64,000 nt of DNA from RBC074 sp964470555 (GCA_964470555.1 CAYYDG010000035.1:14451-78450), one strand, 5' to 3'; shown: positions 43,880-52,407, counted from the first letter of the stretch. The notes: generated by a model from the sequence alone, not told the origin. A program made the numbers and translations.

Positions 43880-44686
43880 GTGAAATTCGATCAACGCTCA
43901 GGAATGATTTTATCGTTTGCGCTGCACGGAATTGTGCTGGCGGCGTTGGTGTGGTTCTTTCGCAATCCGCTGACGACGACGATTGTCGCCGCTGGCGAAG
44001 GCCAGGGCGGCGAAGGCGTCATCGAAGTCGGGACGATTTCGGCCAGCCAGCTTGGCTTTACGTTGCCGCGCAATGTTTCGTTTGTCGGCAATGAACCGAA
44101 CACCGCCAACAATGAAATCGTCGAAACCGTCAAAACGCCGGATGCCAATGCCGAAGTTTTGCCTTCGGACGTGAAGAAAAAGCCGGAAGAAAAAGCCACG
44201 AAAACAGATCGTCCGACGGCGAATCAGACGTCGCAGATTGTTTCGCCGACGCCATTGCGCGGAGGTTCGGCAAACACCAGCGTGGAAATCGGGCGGTCGT
44301 CCGGTTCTCCTATGCCGCAACTGAGCAATGGCGTAGGCGTTGGTTCGGGCGCGAATCTGGGCGCGAGCGGAGTTCCCGGCGGTTCGGAATATGGACGACG
44401 CATACAGATGATTTTGAGTCGCAACTATTCGCCGCCCGCCAGCAATGACGAGACTCCGCAGTTTGTGGTTGTGCAGTTGCGAATCGCGCGTGATGGTCGC
44501 ATTCTGTCGTTGATGGGCGGTCGTATCGCGCCCGATTCATTCAAAAAAAGAAGCCCAAACAATCTGGTCAATTATGCCGCCGAACGAGCGGTGATTGCTT
44601 CGAATCCGTTGCCGCCGTTTCCAAATGGATTTTTGCTTGGCGCGCAGGAAGCGATAGCTGAAATCTGGTTCCGCTATCCGAAGTAA
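43880..44686 (+). CDS. TolA/TonB-like energy transducer
   Basis: About 268 residues; a GTG at 43880 is preferred, TTG at 43874 also possible. N-terminal transmembrane helix (MILSFALHGIVLAALVWFF), a periplasmic Lys/Glu/Pro/Thr linker (about 80-120), and a C-terminal domain (about 170-268) with RRIQMILSRNYSPPASNDET, QLRIARDGRIL, AERAVIASNPLPPFP. This C-terminal layout is that of TolA/TonB C-terminal domains. Position after tolQR and before tolB makes TolA the likely role. HicB starts 16 bp after its stop. Confidence 0.8.
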   Translation: MKFDQRSGMILSFALHGIVLAALVWFFRNPLTTTIVAAGEGQGGEGVIEVGTISASQLGFTLPRNVSFVGNEPNTANNEIVETVKTPDANAEVLPSDVKKKPEEKATKTDRPTANQTSQIVSPTPLRGGSANTSVEIGRSSGSPMPQLSNGVGVGSGANLGASGVPGGSEYGRRIQMILSRNYSPPASNDETPQFVVVQLRIARDGRILSLMGGRIAPDSFKKRSPNNLVNYAAERAVIASNPLPPFPNGFLLGAQEAIAEIWFRYPK

Positions 44687-44702
44687 TAACCTGGAGAGTT
44701 TT

Positions 44703-44915
44703 ATGAACAACGCCTACACAGCAGTGATAAAACAGGATGGCGATTGGTGGATAGGCTGGGTTGAAGAAATTCCCGGAATCAATTGCCAGGAGAAGACACG
44801 CGAAGAATTGATCGAAACGATCAAAATAACCCTGCGGGAGGCTCTGGATTTCAACCGACTGGAAGCTCTGGCAACCGCTGGAGTGAATTATCAGGAAGAA
44901 AAAATTGCCGTATGA
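44703..44915 (+). CDS. hicB: HicB-like antitoxin
   Basis: 70 residues: a partial RNase-H-like HicB fold with YTAVIKQDGDWWIGWVEEIP and GINCQEKTREELIETI. The C-terminal DNA-binding part of longer HicB proteins is absent, as in the short HicB group. TGGAGAG lies before the ATG. It overlaps hicA by 4 bp (ATGA). The module sits between the TolA-like gene and tolB. Reading frame is intact. Confidence 0.82.
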   Translation: MNNAYTAVIKQDGDWWIGWVEEIPGINCQEKTREELIETIKITLREALDFNRLEALATAGVNYQEEKIAV

Positions 44916-45100
44916 AGCTTGGCGAATTGCTCCGACATCTTCGCGCTCACGGCTGTGAATTGCTCAGAGAGGGGAAGCGCCATTCCTGGTGGCACAACCA
45001 GGCCTTGAACACGCGTACGGCAGTTCCGCGCCATACTGAGATCAGCGATGTATTGGCCAATAAAATATGAAAAGACCTGGGCGTTCCGCCTGTAAAGTAA
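44912..45100 (+). pseudogene. hicA: HicA-like mRNA interferase toxin with C-terminal nonsense codon
   Basis: The open part codes 52 residues: MKLGELLRHLRAHGCELLRE, then GKRHSWWHN with the catalytic His, and TAVPRHTEISDVLANKI. A TGA at 45068-45070 stops it. In frame after the TGA comes KDLGVPPVK and TAA at 45098-45100. Family members of this type end in (R/N)KI-C-xDLxIP, so the TGA replaces a Cys codon (TGC/TGT) and removes about 10 residues. The fold core and His are still encoded, so residual toxicity is possible. Alternatives: sequencing error, or a tolerated truncation. Confidence 0.7.
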
Positions 45101-45120
45101 GATGTAATTGTGGAGAAGGA

Positions 45121-46410
45121 ATGAGAAAAGTTCTGATTGCCATATCGGTCATATCAATAGTTTTTGTGGTGTTTGGGTGGGGGAAGATTGGCGCGCAACA
45201 ACAGCAACAAGACGATTTCCGAAAACAGATCGGCACGATCATTGTCACGCCGGGCGCCGGGCCTTCGCTGGCCGTCGCAGATTTTCAATCGCGGGCTTCG
45301 GGCGCGGATGCGGTGACGACTTCGTTCAACGAAGTGCTCTGGAACGATCTGAAGTTTGCCGGCGTCGCCAATCTGGTCGGCAAAAGTTTGTACCCGAAAA
45401 CCAAACTCGCCGACCCGGCTTCGCTGAAATATGACGAATGGGTGAACGATCCGGTCAAATCCGATTACGTTGTATTTGGCAGCATCACCGGAGCCAACAG
45501 CGCGCAAGGTTATCTTTACGACGTAAAAACGCAGTCGCAATTGTTGACCGCCAGTCTGGCCGGGAATGCGCGCGAGATGGCGCATCAATTCGCCGACCAG
45601 ATCGTCAAGCTGTTGACCGGGCAGGACGGCATAGCTCAATCGAAGATCGCTTACATCGCCAACCGCGAAGTTTTCATGATGGATTACGACGGATACGGCG
45701 GTCGGCAATTCACGCGCGACGGTTCGATTGCCTTGTTTCCTTCGCTGTCGCCGGATGGCAAACGACTGGCGTATGTGTCTTATCGCAGCGGATTTCCGAA
45801 CGTCGTCGTTCGCGGCGAAGATGGATTGATTATCGGTTCGACGCAATTCAAAGGCACTACGACTTCGCCGTCGGTTGCGCCGGATGGCCGCATAGTGTTT
45901 TCGTCCAGCAAAGACGGCGGTTCGATGGAATTGTTCGTCGCCAATGAAGACGGTTCCGGCGCACGAAAAATCACCCGCAGTCGTTCTGTCAGCATTTCGC
46001 CGCGCTGGAATCCGAAGACAGGGCGCGAAATCGCATTCGTTTCCGACCGAGGCGGTTCGCCGCAGATTTACCTGATCGGAGCCGACGGCACGAATGAACG
46101 CCCGTTGTTTTCGCTGGGCGGGCAGATGGATTCGCCCGCGTGGTCGCCGGATGGACGTTTCATCGCCTTCACCTGGAATGGCGGCGGAGGCGGCTTTCAC
46201 ATTTACCTGGCTGATGTCGCTTCCGGCCAGGCGCTGCGTCTGACGCGCGAAGGCCGCAATGAAAATCCGACCTGGTCGCCCGACAGCCGCCACATAGCGT
46301 TTCAATCGAATCGCACAGGGCGTTGGGAAATCTGGGCCATGCACATTGACGGCAGCGAACCTCGCCAGTTGACACGAACCGGAGGCCGTTCGCCGTCCTG
46401 GTCAAAATGA
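45121..46410 (+). CDS. tolB: Tol-Pal system protein TolB
   Basis: 429 residues from the ATG at 45121 (GGAGAAGG upstream; an upstream ATG at 45067 is rejected). Signal peptide MRKVLIAISVISIVFVVFGW, an N-terminal TolB domain (TTSFNEVLWNDLKFAGVANL) and a C-terminal six-bladed propeller of PD40 repeats (SLSPDGKRLAYVSYRS, PAWSPDGRFIAFTWNG, TWSPDSRHIAFQSNRT). TolB binds Pal and TolA in the periplasm. The hicBA module lies directly upstream and a YefM/YoeB module directly downstream. Confidence 0.95.
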   Translation: MRKVLIAISVISIVFVVFGWGKIGAQQQQQDDFRKQIGTIIVTPGAGPSLAVADFQSRASGADAVTTSFNEVLWNDLKFAGVANLVGKSLYPKTKLADPASLKYDEWVNDPVKSDYVVFGSITGANSAQGYLYDVKTQSQLLTASLAGNAREMAHQFADQIVKLLTGQDGIAQSKIAYIANREVFMMDYDGYGGRQFTRDGSIALFPSLSPDGKRLAYVSYRSGFPNVVVRGEDGLIIGSTQFKGTTTSPSVAPDGRIVFSSSKDGGSMELFVANEDGSGARKITRSRSVSISPRWNPKTGREIAFVSDRGGSPQIYLIGADGTNERPLFSLGGQMDSPAWSPDGRFIAFTWNGGGGGFHIYLADVASGQALRLTREGRNENPTWSPDSRHIAFQSNRTGRWEIWAMHIDGSEPRQLTRTGGRSPSWSK

Positions 46411-46431
46411 TTGAAGCAGTGGGAGATGCCG

Positions 46432-46671
46432 ATGTACACAATTTATCGAGTTAACGCAGACGAATTGGATAGCCGGTTTTTGAAAGCATTGAAGGCGCTG
46501 TTCAAAAACAAGCAGATTGAAATTGCCGTCTGCGAAGCCGCCGAAAGGGAAGAAGATGAAACTTCGTATTTGCTGCGCTCGCCAGCCAACCGCGAGCGAT
46601 TACTGAAGGCAATTGAGAATGTTTCGCTCAATCGCAACCTGGTGACAGTTCCGCTTGACGAATTGCAATGA
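46432..46671 (+). CDS. yefM: YefM/Axe-like antitoxin
   Basis: 79 residues from the ATG at 46432 (GGGAG upstream). The segment DETSYLLRSPANRERLLKAI is the typical C-terminal toxin-binding part of YefM/Phd antitoxins. The N-terminal half (DSRFLKALKALFKNKQIEIA) differs from classical Phd folds. It overlaps the yoeB start by 3 bp in the ATGA manner. The frame is intact although the toxin gene is interrupted. Confidence 0.75.
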   Translation: MYTIYRVNADELDSRFLKALKALFKNKQIEIAVCEAAEREEDETSYLLRSPANRERLLKAIENVSLNRNLVTVPLDELQ

Positions 46672-46925
46672 GAAAGATCGTTTTTGAGGAAAGCGCCTTT
46701 CAAGATTTTACCCATTGAGCAACGCTCGATAAAAAGCTCTATAAACGTCTGGTCGCTTTAATCACAGATGTTTTACGGAATCCGTTTGAAGGGATTGGGA
46801 AGCCAGAGCCTTTGAAGCACGAATTGAAAGGTTATTGGTCGCGGCGAATAAATGATGATCATCGGTTGATTTACCAGGTCACAGATGATTCGATCATTAT
46901 TGTCGCTTGCAAGTATCACTACTAA
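46668..46925 (+). pseudogene. yoeB: YoeB/Txe toxin with nonsense codon at Trp17
   Basis: Reading from ATG 46668: MRKIVFEESAFQDFTH, then TGA (46716-46718), then an otherwise perfect YoeB: LDKKLYKRLVALITDVLRNP, FEGIGKPEPLKHELKGYWSR, RINDDHRLIYQV and the end ACKYHY with TAA at 46923-46925. Family members have a Trp at the TGA position (YxxW), so a single TGG to TGA change silences the gene. No frameshift is needed and all catalytic residues (Glu46 region, Arg65, His83, Tyr84 of YoeB) appear preserved downstream. This suggests a recent mutation or an assembly base error. Confidence 0.82.
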
Positions 46926-46972
46926 TAAGGCGAGGCAGTTCAATGCTTCGCCGACAAGGAGAACACTCAACG

Positions 46973-47959
46973 ATGAATGGCAGAAACAAAATCCTATTGT
47001 TTGCTACGGTAATGACGATGGCCGTATTGCTGACGGCTTGTGCGCCGCCGACGGCTAAACTGACGGTGTCGCGCAACGAAGTGAATTCAGGGGAACCGGT
47101 CACCGTCCGCTGGGAAACCAAAAACGCCAAGGAAGTCACGCTCAATGGCGAAAAGGTGGACAAGATCGGCGGCAAGAGTGTCATTCCGCCAGACACCACC
47201 AATTATGAAATCGTCGCCAAACGCGGCAAAAAAGAAGCCCGCGAAAGCGCGACCGTAAAGGTCAATTCCAACCGCGCGGCTGCGCCGACCGTTCGGTTGA
47301 CCGCTGACAAAACAGACATCGAACGTGGCCAGAACACCAAACTGCGTTGGGAAACGACCAATTCCAAGATCGTCACGATCTCCGGGGTTGGCGAAGTTTC
47401 CGGTTCGGGCGAACGCGAAGTCAGTCCGCGCGTTTCGACGACCTACACCGCGACTGCGTTGGGCGACGGCGGCAACGCCACGTCGAGCGTTCGCGTGACG
47501 GTGACCGATCCGCCTCCGCCGCCGATTGCCGAACGTCCGCGCACGGTAGCCGAAGTTGCGCCCACCAATCGCGCGATTGCCGATCAGTTCGTCAGCGTGA
47601 TGAAACCGGTTTATTTCGATCTGGACAAATCGGAGATCAAAGCTTCGGAGCAAGGCAAATTGCGAACTCTGGCGGAATGGCTCAACCGCGACACCAACCG
47701 CACCATAGTCTTCAAGGTCGAAGGCAATTGCGATCCGCGCGGAACCGCCGAATATAATCTGGGGCTGGGCGACCGTCGCGCTCAAGCGGTGAAAGATTTT
47801 CTGGTCAGTTTGGGCGTTGATCCCAGCCGCATCGAAACCGTCAGCTTCGGTTCCGAAAAAGCCACTGGCACGGAAGAAGGCGAAGCCGGAATTGTCGGTT
47901 CGTGGGCGAATGATCGTCGCGCCGATTTCATCTACTTACGCGGCGGCGAAAAGCCGTAA
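46973..47959 (+). CDS. pal: Peptidoglycan-associated lipoprotein Pal with two Ig-like domains
   Basis: 328 residues from ATG 46973 (AAGGAG upstream). Lipobox LLTAC (Cys near 22). Two Ig-like beta domains come first (SGEPVTVRWETKNAKEVTLN and ERGQNTKLRWETTNSKIVTI), then a Pro-rich hinge and an OmpA C-terminal domain (VYFDLDKSEIK, VEGNCDPRGTAEYNLGLGDR, RRADFIYLRG). Ordinary Pal has about 170 residues; the Ig-like domains are an acidobacterial-style addition. It links the outer membrane to peptidoglycan and binds TolB. Confidence 0.93.
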   Translation: MNGRNKILLFATVMTMAVLLTACAPPTAKLTVSRNEVNSGEPVTVRWETKNAKEVTLNGEKVDKIGGKSVIPPDTTNYEIVAKRGKKEARESATVKVNSNRAAAPTVRLTADKTDIERGQNTKLRWETTNSKIVTISGVGEVSGSGEREVSPRVSTTYTATALGDGGNATSSVRVTVTDPPPPPIAERPRTVAEVAPTNRAIADQFVSVMKPVYFDLDKSEIKASEQGKLRTLAEWLNRDTNRTIVFKVEGNCDPRGTAEYNLGLGDRRAQAVKDFLVSLGVDPSRIETVSFGSEKATGTEEGEAGIVGSWANDRRADFIYLRGGEKP

Positions 47960-47965
47960 GGCGCC

Positions 47966-47993
47966 AGGTAGTCAGTAGACGGTAGACAGTAGG
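47966..47993. repeat. Single arm of AGTAGAC heptamer repeat
   Basis: AGGTAGTCAGTAGACGGTAG and further units, directly after the pal stop. The complementary arm is not present here. Confidence 0.6.
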
Positions 47994-48056
47994 TTGAGGT
48001 CAGCGCTGGCAAGGAACTTGTTGGTGTTGGCCTCGGCCATTTTGAAGGGGTGAATT

Positions 48057-48923
48057 ATGAGCAAGAGTTTGTACGTTCGATTGTTTTTGTGTTTGATCGT
48101 GATCGCCCTGCCGCTCTCAGCTTCGGCACAGAGCAAGGAGCAGAAGGAAAAGATTGACCGAATGGCGGCGCAGCTCGAAGAACTGAAGACCGAGTTGATT
48201 CTGTTGCAGCGCCAGACCCAGTCAATGCAGGACACGTTCAACAAAACCATGGGCGAATTGAACACTCTGATCGTCCAGATGGGCGACAACATTTCCGCCG
48301 TGCGACGCGCGCAATCGGCCATTTCGACCAACACGACCGACACGTCTGGACAGATTTCGTCAATGGGCGAGCGCGTCACCGCCACCAACAACCGCATGGA
48401 GCGATTGTCGGAACAGTTCGCTTCGCTGCGCAAATTGATCGAAGACATTCCGAAAATGCCCACCTTCACGCAATTGACGCCGGGCAACGCCGAACAATTG
48501 TTCGCGGCGGCATACAGCGATTATTCGCGCGGCAATTTCGATCTGGCGTTGTCGGAGTTCAGGCAATATGTCGAAACCTTCCCAAGTTCCGAACTGGCTG
48601 ACAATGCTCAATACTGGATTGCGGAAATTCTGCTGGCGCAAAAGAAAACGAATGAAGCGCTGGTTGAATTGGAAAAAGTGGCGCAGATCAACGCGCAAGG
48701 AGATAAAACTTCGCTGGCGTTGTTCAAACGTGCGACGTTGTTGTTGGAACTGGGAAGAAAAGACGAAGCTGTCGCGCAGTTTCTGGCGCTGGTCAAAGAT
48801 TACGCCAAAACCAACGAAGCGACGCTGGCGACTCAGCAGTTGCAGCAGATCGCGCCCGAAGCATTAGCGCCGCCGCCTGCACCTGAAAAAACTCCGCCCA
48901 CACGCCGCACCCGAAAGCCCTGA
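48057..48923 (+). CDS. cpoB: Tol-Pal system protein YbgF/CpoB
   Basis: 288 residues. Signal peptide ending ASAQ, a long coiled coil (about 25-120, KIDRMAAQLEELKTELILLQ) and C-terminal TPR repeats (LFAAAYSDYSRGNFDLALSE, AQYWIAEILLAQKKTNEALV, TSLALFKRATLLLELGRKDE). CpoB coordinates peptidoglycan synthesis with outer-membrane constriction. AAGGGG precedes the ATG. It is the last gene of the tol-pal cluster and is followed by a terminator. Confidence 0.93.
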   Translation: MSKSLYVRLFLCLIVIALPLSASAQSKEQKEKIDRMAAQLEELKTELILLQRQTQSMQDTFNKTMGELNTLIVQMGDNISAVRRAQSAISTNTTDTSGQISSMGERVTATNNRMERLSEQFASLRKLIEDIPKMPTFTQLTPGNAEQLFAAAYSDYSRGNFDLALSEFRQYVETFPSSELADNAQYWIAEILLAQKKTNEALVELEKVAQINAQGDKTSLALFKRATLLLELGRKDEAVAQFLALVKDYAKTNEATLATQQLQQIAPEALAPPPAPEKTPPTRRTRKP

Positions 48924-48940
48924 AGAGCGTATGAAAATCG

Positions 48941-48974
48941 AATCGCCCAGCCGGACACGGCTGGGCGATTTTGT
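48941..48974 (+). terminator. Terminator of tol-pal operon
   Basis: AATCGCCCAGCCG pairs perfectly with CGGCTGGGCGATT around a GACA loop, followed by TTGTTC. Confidence 0.85.
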
Positions 48975-49171
48975 TCACGCCATACGTTCCAGCAAATGAT
49001 CGCCGACTCGCAAGGTGTTGGCCATAATCGTCAACGCCGGATTGACCACCGCTATGAAACGGAAAGAGTAGTCAGCCACTTGAGAAAGGCGGCTGGAGAG
49101 TTGTCGAGTACAATCGCCAGCGCCAATGCGCCGCCCAGTTTTATCAAAAGTCGTTTCGTGTTTGATTCCAT
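48975..49171 (-). pseudogene. Remnant of a GMC-type oxidoreductase gene
   Basis: On the minus strand an ATG at 49171 starts a short frame (MESNTKRLLIKLGGALALAI ...) that stops after 38 residues. In another frame the last part reads VVNPALTIMANTLRVGDHLL ending ERMA and TGA at 48975. The NPALTIMANTLRVGDHL wording resembles the C-terminus of GMC oxidoreductases (NPxLTIMAxALRxADH). The two pieces are probably the joined ends of a deleted gene. It lies between the tol-pal terminator and the DUF1553 gene. Confidence 0.5.
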
Positions 49172-49194
49172 GATGATCGCCTCTGTCTACGGTG

Positions 49195-51483
49195 TCAGTG
49201 GTTGAACATAAACTCCTTGCTGGTCAGCACCGCCCACGCCAAATCTTCAATCGCCAACCGCCGAGCTTCCGTCGAAGTTTTGCCTGATTCCTTGCTTTCA
49301 TTCATCAACGCCAGCAGCCGGTTGATTTCTTCCTTGTCGGGTTGCCGGCTGAACGCCGACAAATACAGATGCTTGATGATGGTTTCATCCGTCGCTCCCA
49401 GCTTGAGAAACGAATCCACCAGCCCGCCCGGCGCGCGCAGCTTCTGATTGATCGTGTCGCCGTTGATGGCGTGCAGCGCCTGCGTCACCGAAGGTTCGGC
49501 GGTGCGTTCGCACTCGCAGGTCGCAAAGCGCGGCGGTTTGCCAAAGATCGTCAGAAAATAGGAATTGACGCGCGCGTCAGGCAACTGCATCGCGCGCATG
49601 CCCGCCGGATAACCGGGAAATTCCGTCGCCACGCCTGTGACTTGAGAGACCGCGTCCAGCAAGGCTTCGGCGGGCAGCCGTTTGATGATGTAGCGCGAAT
49701 AAAATCGTTCGTCCTGCTGGTTGGCGTCATTCGGTTTGGACGAACGCTGATATGCCGCTGAATTCATGATCGTGCGAATCAAATGCTTCAGGTCAAAACC
49801 TTGATCGGTGAAATTTTTGGTCAACGCATTCAGCAATTCTTCGTTCGATGGCGGATTGGTCGCGCGCATATCGTCCACAGCTTCCACCAGGCCGCGCCCC
49901 ATGAAATTTTTCCAGACGCGATTGACGGCGGCTTTGGCAAAGTACGGATTCGACGGCGACGTCAGCCAGTCAGCCAGATGTTGCCGACGATCTTTCGGCG
50001 AATCGAACGGCAACACTTCGCCATCGAGCGGTGCGGGCGGCAGCGGTTTGTTCAAACGCGGGTGATTCACTTCGCCGTAAGGATTGGAATACACCTGCAC
50101 ATCGCCTGCTCGAACGCCGTTTTTCAATCCCACGCGCGCAAACAGATTGGCCATCTGGAAGTACTGTTTCTGCGTCCACTTTTCCAGCGGATGATTGTGG
50201 CAGCGCGCGCAGGTGATGGACATTCCCAAAAACGCCATCGAAGCGTTTTCGGTCAGGTCGGTGACTTCCTTGTGCATCACGTAATAATTGGCTGCGCCGT
50301 TTTCCAGCGTGTTGCCGCTGGCGGTGATGATTTCGCGCACCAGCTTGTCCCAGGGTTTGTTCGCTGCCACGCTGTCGCGCGTCCAGTTGTAAAACGACCA
50401 CATCGCCGTCGAGCCGATTTTCTCACTCGAAATCAACAACACGTCTGCCCAACGGTTCGTCCAGTAATCGGTAAACTCTTCGCGCGCCAGCAATGCGTCA
50501 ATCAGCTTCGCGCGTTTGTTTGTGGCTGTGTCTGCTAAAAAGCTGCTGACTTCTTGTGGAGAAGGCAGCACGCCCATCGCATCCAGAAACGCGCGGCGAA
50601 TGAATTCTCGGTCGGTCGCCTGTTCCGATGGCGCGATGTTCAAGGTCTGAAGTTTTTTCAGAATCAGTTCGTCAATGAAATTCTGTCGCGGCGAACGCGC
50701 GTAAACTTCCGGCGAGATTTTGTTCGGGTAAGGATTGGCTACGCGCGCAAACGAAACCTGGCTTTGATACCAGACGCTGATGGCGGTTTCGCCGCTGCCC
50801 TGCATTTTGACTTTGCCGTCGTCGTCCACCACTGCGACCGCAGGATCAGCCGTCGAAAACTTGGCCCATCGGGTCACGTCTTCTGCGTGCCCATCGCTGA
50901 AAAAAGCCTTTACGCGCAATTGCCGTTCGGTGTTTGTCGAGAGTGTTGCTGCTTTGGGCGAAACTTCCACCCGTGTGATGTGAGCATCGCTTTCCGCCGG
51001 AGCCGCCAAACCAACCGCAATCCATTCCGACAGGACTTTGTATTCCAGCGAATCCACGCTCAACCGTTTGCCGCCGCCGTGTCCAAGAACCATCGTCGGT
51101 TTGAGCAGCATCAAACTTTGCGCCGGCTCAACCTTGTTGACGCGCCGTCCCAGCGATTGCCGCGTCAAGGCATTGAAATCGGCTTCGGGGTCATAACCGC
51201 GCAACGTCAATTTCAATCCGCCTTTGCCCGCCGCCGCTCCGTGACACGCGCCGGAATTGCAGCCCAACCGCGTCAACACCGGAATGACGTGATTGCGAAA
51301 ACTCCATCCTCCCGCCGGAGCCGTAATTTCGCTGACGGGTTTGGTGGTGTCGAAACTTGGCGCAAGCTCGCTTGTTTCGCTGGCTGAAGCCAGTTGAGGT
51401 AAATATCTGGCTGCATAACACAGTAAGCTGACAGCCATCAGCAATACGATTGCTAATTTCAGAGAAGCAAATTTCGTTTTCAT
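49195..51483 (-). CDS. DUF1549/DUF1553 domain protein with Ig-like domain
   Basis: 762 residues with an N-terminal hydrophobic segment (LAIVLLMAVSLLCYA). A cytochrome-like PSCyt-type motif, RLGCNSGACHGAAAGKGGLK, has a CxxxCH haem-binding-like pattern. A BIG-2-like Ig fold follows (about 165-245), then DUF1549 (FIDELILKKLQTLNIAPSEQ) and DUF1553 (NRVWKNFMGRGLVEAVDDMR, and late CECERTAEPSVTQALHAING). These proteins are abundant in Planctomycetes and Acidobacteria and usually adjoin a DUF1501 gene; role is unknown but is thought to be in degradation of complex organic matter. The DUF1501 gene is 5.4 kb away here. Confidence 0.9.
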   Translation of the reverse strand: MKTKFASLKLAIVLLMAVSLLCYAARYLPQLASASETSELAPSFDTTKPVSEITAPAGGWSFRNHVIPVLTRLGCNSGACHGAAAGKGGLKLTLRGYDPEADFNALTRQSLGRRVNKVEPAQSLMLLKPTMVLGHGGGKRLSVDSLEYKVLSEWIAVGLAAPAESDAHITRVEVSPKAATLSTNTERQLRVKAFFSDGHAEDVTRWAKFSTADPAVAVVDDDGKVKMQGSGETAISVWYQSQVSFARVANPYPNKISPEVYARSPRQNFIDELILKKLQTLNIAPSEQATDREFIRRAFLDAMGVLPSPQEVSSFLADTATNKRAKLIDALLAREEFTDYWTNRWADVLLISSEKIGSTAMWSFYNWTRDSVAANKPWDKLVREIITASGNTLENGAANYYVMHKEVTDLTENASMAFLGMSITCARCHNHPLEKWTQKQYFQMANLFARVGLKNGVRAGDVQVYSNPYGEVNHPRLNKPLPPAPLDGEVLPFDSPKDRRQHLADWLTSPSNPYFAKAAVNRVWKNFMGRGLVEAVDDMRATNPPSNEELLNALTKNFTDQGFDLKHLIRTIMNSAAYQRSSKPNDANQQDERFYSRYIIKRLPAEALLDAVSQVTGVATEFPGYPAGMRAMQLPDARVNSYFLTIFGKPPRFATCECERTAEPSVTQALHAINGDTINQKLRAPGGLVDSFLKLGATDETIIKHLYLSAFSRQPDKEEINRLLALMNESKESGKTSTEARRLAIEDLAWAVLTSKEFMFNH

Positions 51484-51499
51484 CTTAATTCAGCTTAAG

Positions 51500-51606
51500 T
51501 CGGTTTTCAGGTGAATGTACGGCAGGTTTTCTAACCTGCCGGGGTTTCCGTAAGTGCAAATCCAGGGCAGATTGGAAAATCTGCCCTACACGCAATTGAA
51601 AACCGC
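51500..51606. repeat. Nested palindromes upstream of DUF1553 gene
   Basis: GGCAGGTTTTCTAACCTGCC (51521-51540) and GGGCAGATTGGAAAATCTGC plus CC (51565-51586) lie between outer arms GGTTTTCA and TGAAAACC. The whole about 105 bp resembles a small mobile palindromic repeat. Confidence 0.6.
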
Positions 51607-51607
51607 T

Positions 51608-52030
51608 CTAGGTTGTTAATTCGTCGTATGCATTCAGGTATAGAACTTCGTCGTAGGTGTCCAAGCCGAACAAAACCAAGTTCAGCCAACCGTTTCTGCC
51701 CAAAAGATTTCGCGTTATTCCATTGTCCGCAGCAAAATAAACCGTAGTGTTGAAAGCAAGGTCAAAGGTTTGAAGCGTAATCTCGTGACCGTAAGTGACG
51801 AAGCTGCCAGTTAAGGACTCCATGACCATCAAATGCCCGCTTTCAAGTTCCAGTTCTAACGAATCAGCTAATGCGCGTTCGAACAGGCAATAATCCGCTC
51901 CGGTATCAATCTTGGCTTCGCAATCAACTAAAGTTGAACCGAAGGCCAATTGAACAGGAATAAGCAAGCCGCCTTTGGCAGAGCGAAAATGGTGGCGAAT
52001 GGAAAAGCTCAGTTGATGCATTGATGTCAC
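51608..52030 (-). CDS. Retropepsin-like aspartyl protease family protein
   Basis: About 140 residues. Starts with GTG overlapping the upstream TGA (GTGA); an ATG three codons later is an alternative. DCEAKIDTGADYCLFERALA contains the D-T/S-G catalytic triad of single-domain retropepsins (Asp42-Thr43-Gly44), and NLLGRNGWLNLVLFG fits the flap/hydrophobic Gly motif ILGR-G. As a single-domain protein it should work as a dimer, possibly on a peptide or protein partner encoded beside it. No signal peptide, so it is cytosolic. Similar pairs with DUF5678 proteins occur in cyanobacteria and acidobacteria. Confidence 0.75.
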   Translation of the reverse strand: MTSMHQLSFSIRHHFRSAKGGLLIPVQLAFGSTLVDCEAKIDTGADYCLFERALADSLELELESGHLMVMESLTGSFVTYGHEITLQTFDLAFNTTVYFAADNGITRNLLGRNGWLNLVLFGLDTYDEVLYLNAYDELTT

Positions 52031-52407
52031 CAGCCAGCGTATGGCAATCCGTCCGGGTCTTCCACGTGGACGAGCATTGGGCGCTCGATACCTTTTGCTT
52101 TGGCTTCGGCAAAAATCGCTACGCCGTCATCGCCGTAACTAATTAACTGATCCTCCCACAACGCCACCCATTTGCCGACATATTCGCGTGAATGTTCCTG
52201 CAACCAATTCATTTCACGCGTGCGGTCAATGTAGGGAACCGGAGGCGGCACACGCCGTCCGCCACGCTTTATTTCCGCCAAGTGCTCCGGGGATGAAGCT
52301 TCCTGTTCCATCAATTCGCGGAATCGTCGTTGTTCATCAGGCGGCAAATGACGGAACAGCACTAACGCTTTTTCCGCTGTCAGTTTTTCAGGACTCATTT
52401 CGACCAT
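52027..52407 (-). CDS. DUF5678-like protein
   Basis: 126 residues. The helical N-terminus (EKALVLFRHLPPDEQRRFRE) is followed by a basic RGGRRVPPPVPYIDRTREMN and the DUF5678 pattern WLQEHSREYVGKWVALWEDQ, LISYGDDGVAIFAEAKAKGI, then DPDGLPYAGW. It overlaps the protease gene by 4 bp, so the two are co-translated. It may be substrate or regulator of the retropepsin; function is unknown. GAGGG lies 8 nt before the ATG. Confidence 0.75.
   Translation of the reverse strand: MVEMSPEKLTAEKALVLFRHLPPDEQRRFRELMEQEASSPEHLAEIKRGGRRVPPPVPYIDRTREMNWLQEHSREYVGKWVALWEDQLISYGDDGVAIFAEAKAKGIERPMLVHVEDPDGLPYAGW

Noticed and set aside
45068..45070. TGA at a Cys position in HicA as a possible selenocysteine codon
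   Set aside because: No convincing SECIS hairpin with an apical GGU directly downstream, HicA is not a redox enzyme, and the neighbouring YoeB has TGA at a Trp position, which fits plain nonsense mutations.
45154..46344. 396-codon minus-strand frame opposite tolB
   Set aside because: Shadow frame; TolB propeller motifs are on the plus strand.
44912..46925. Reassignment of TGA as a sense codon
   Set aside because: TGA is used as the normal stop in many genes here (pgi, tolB, tolQ, the exporter operon).
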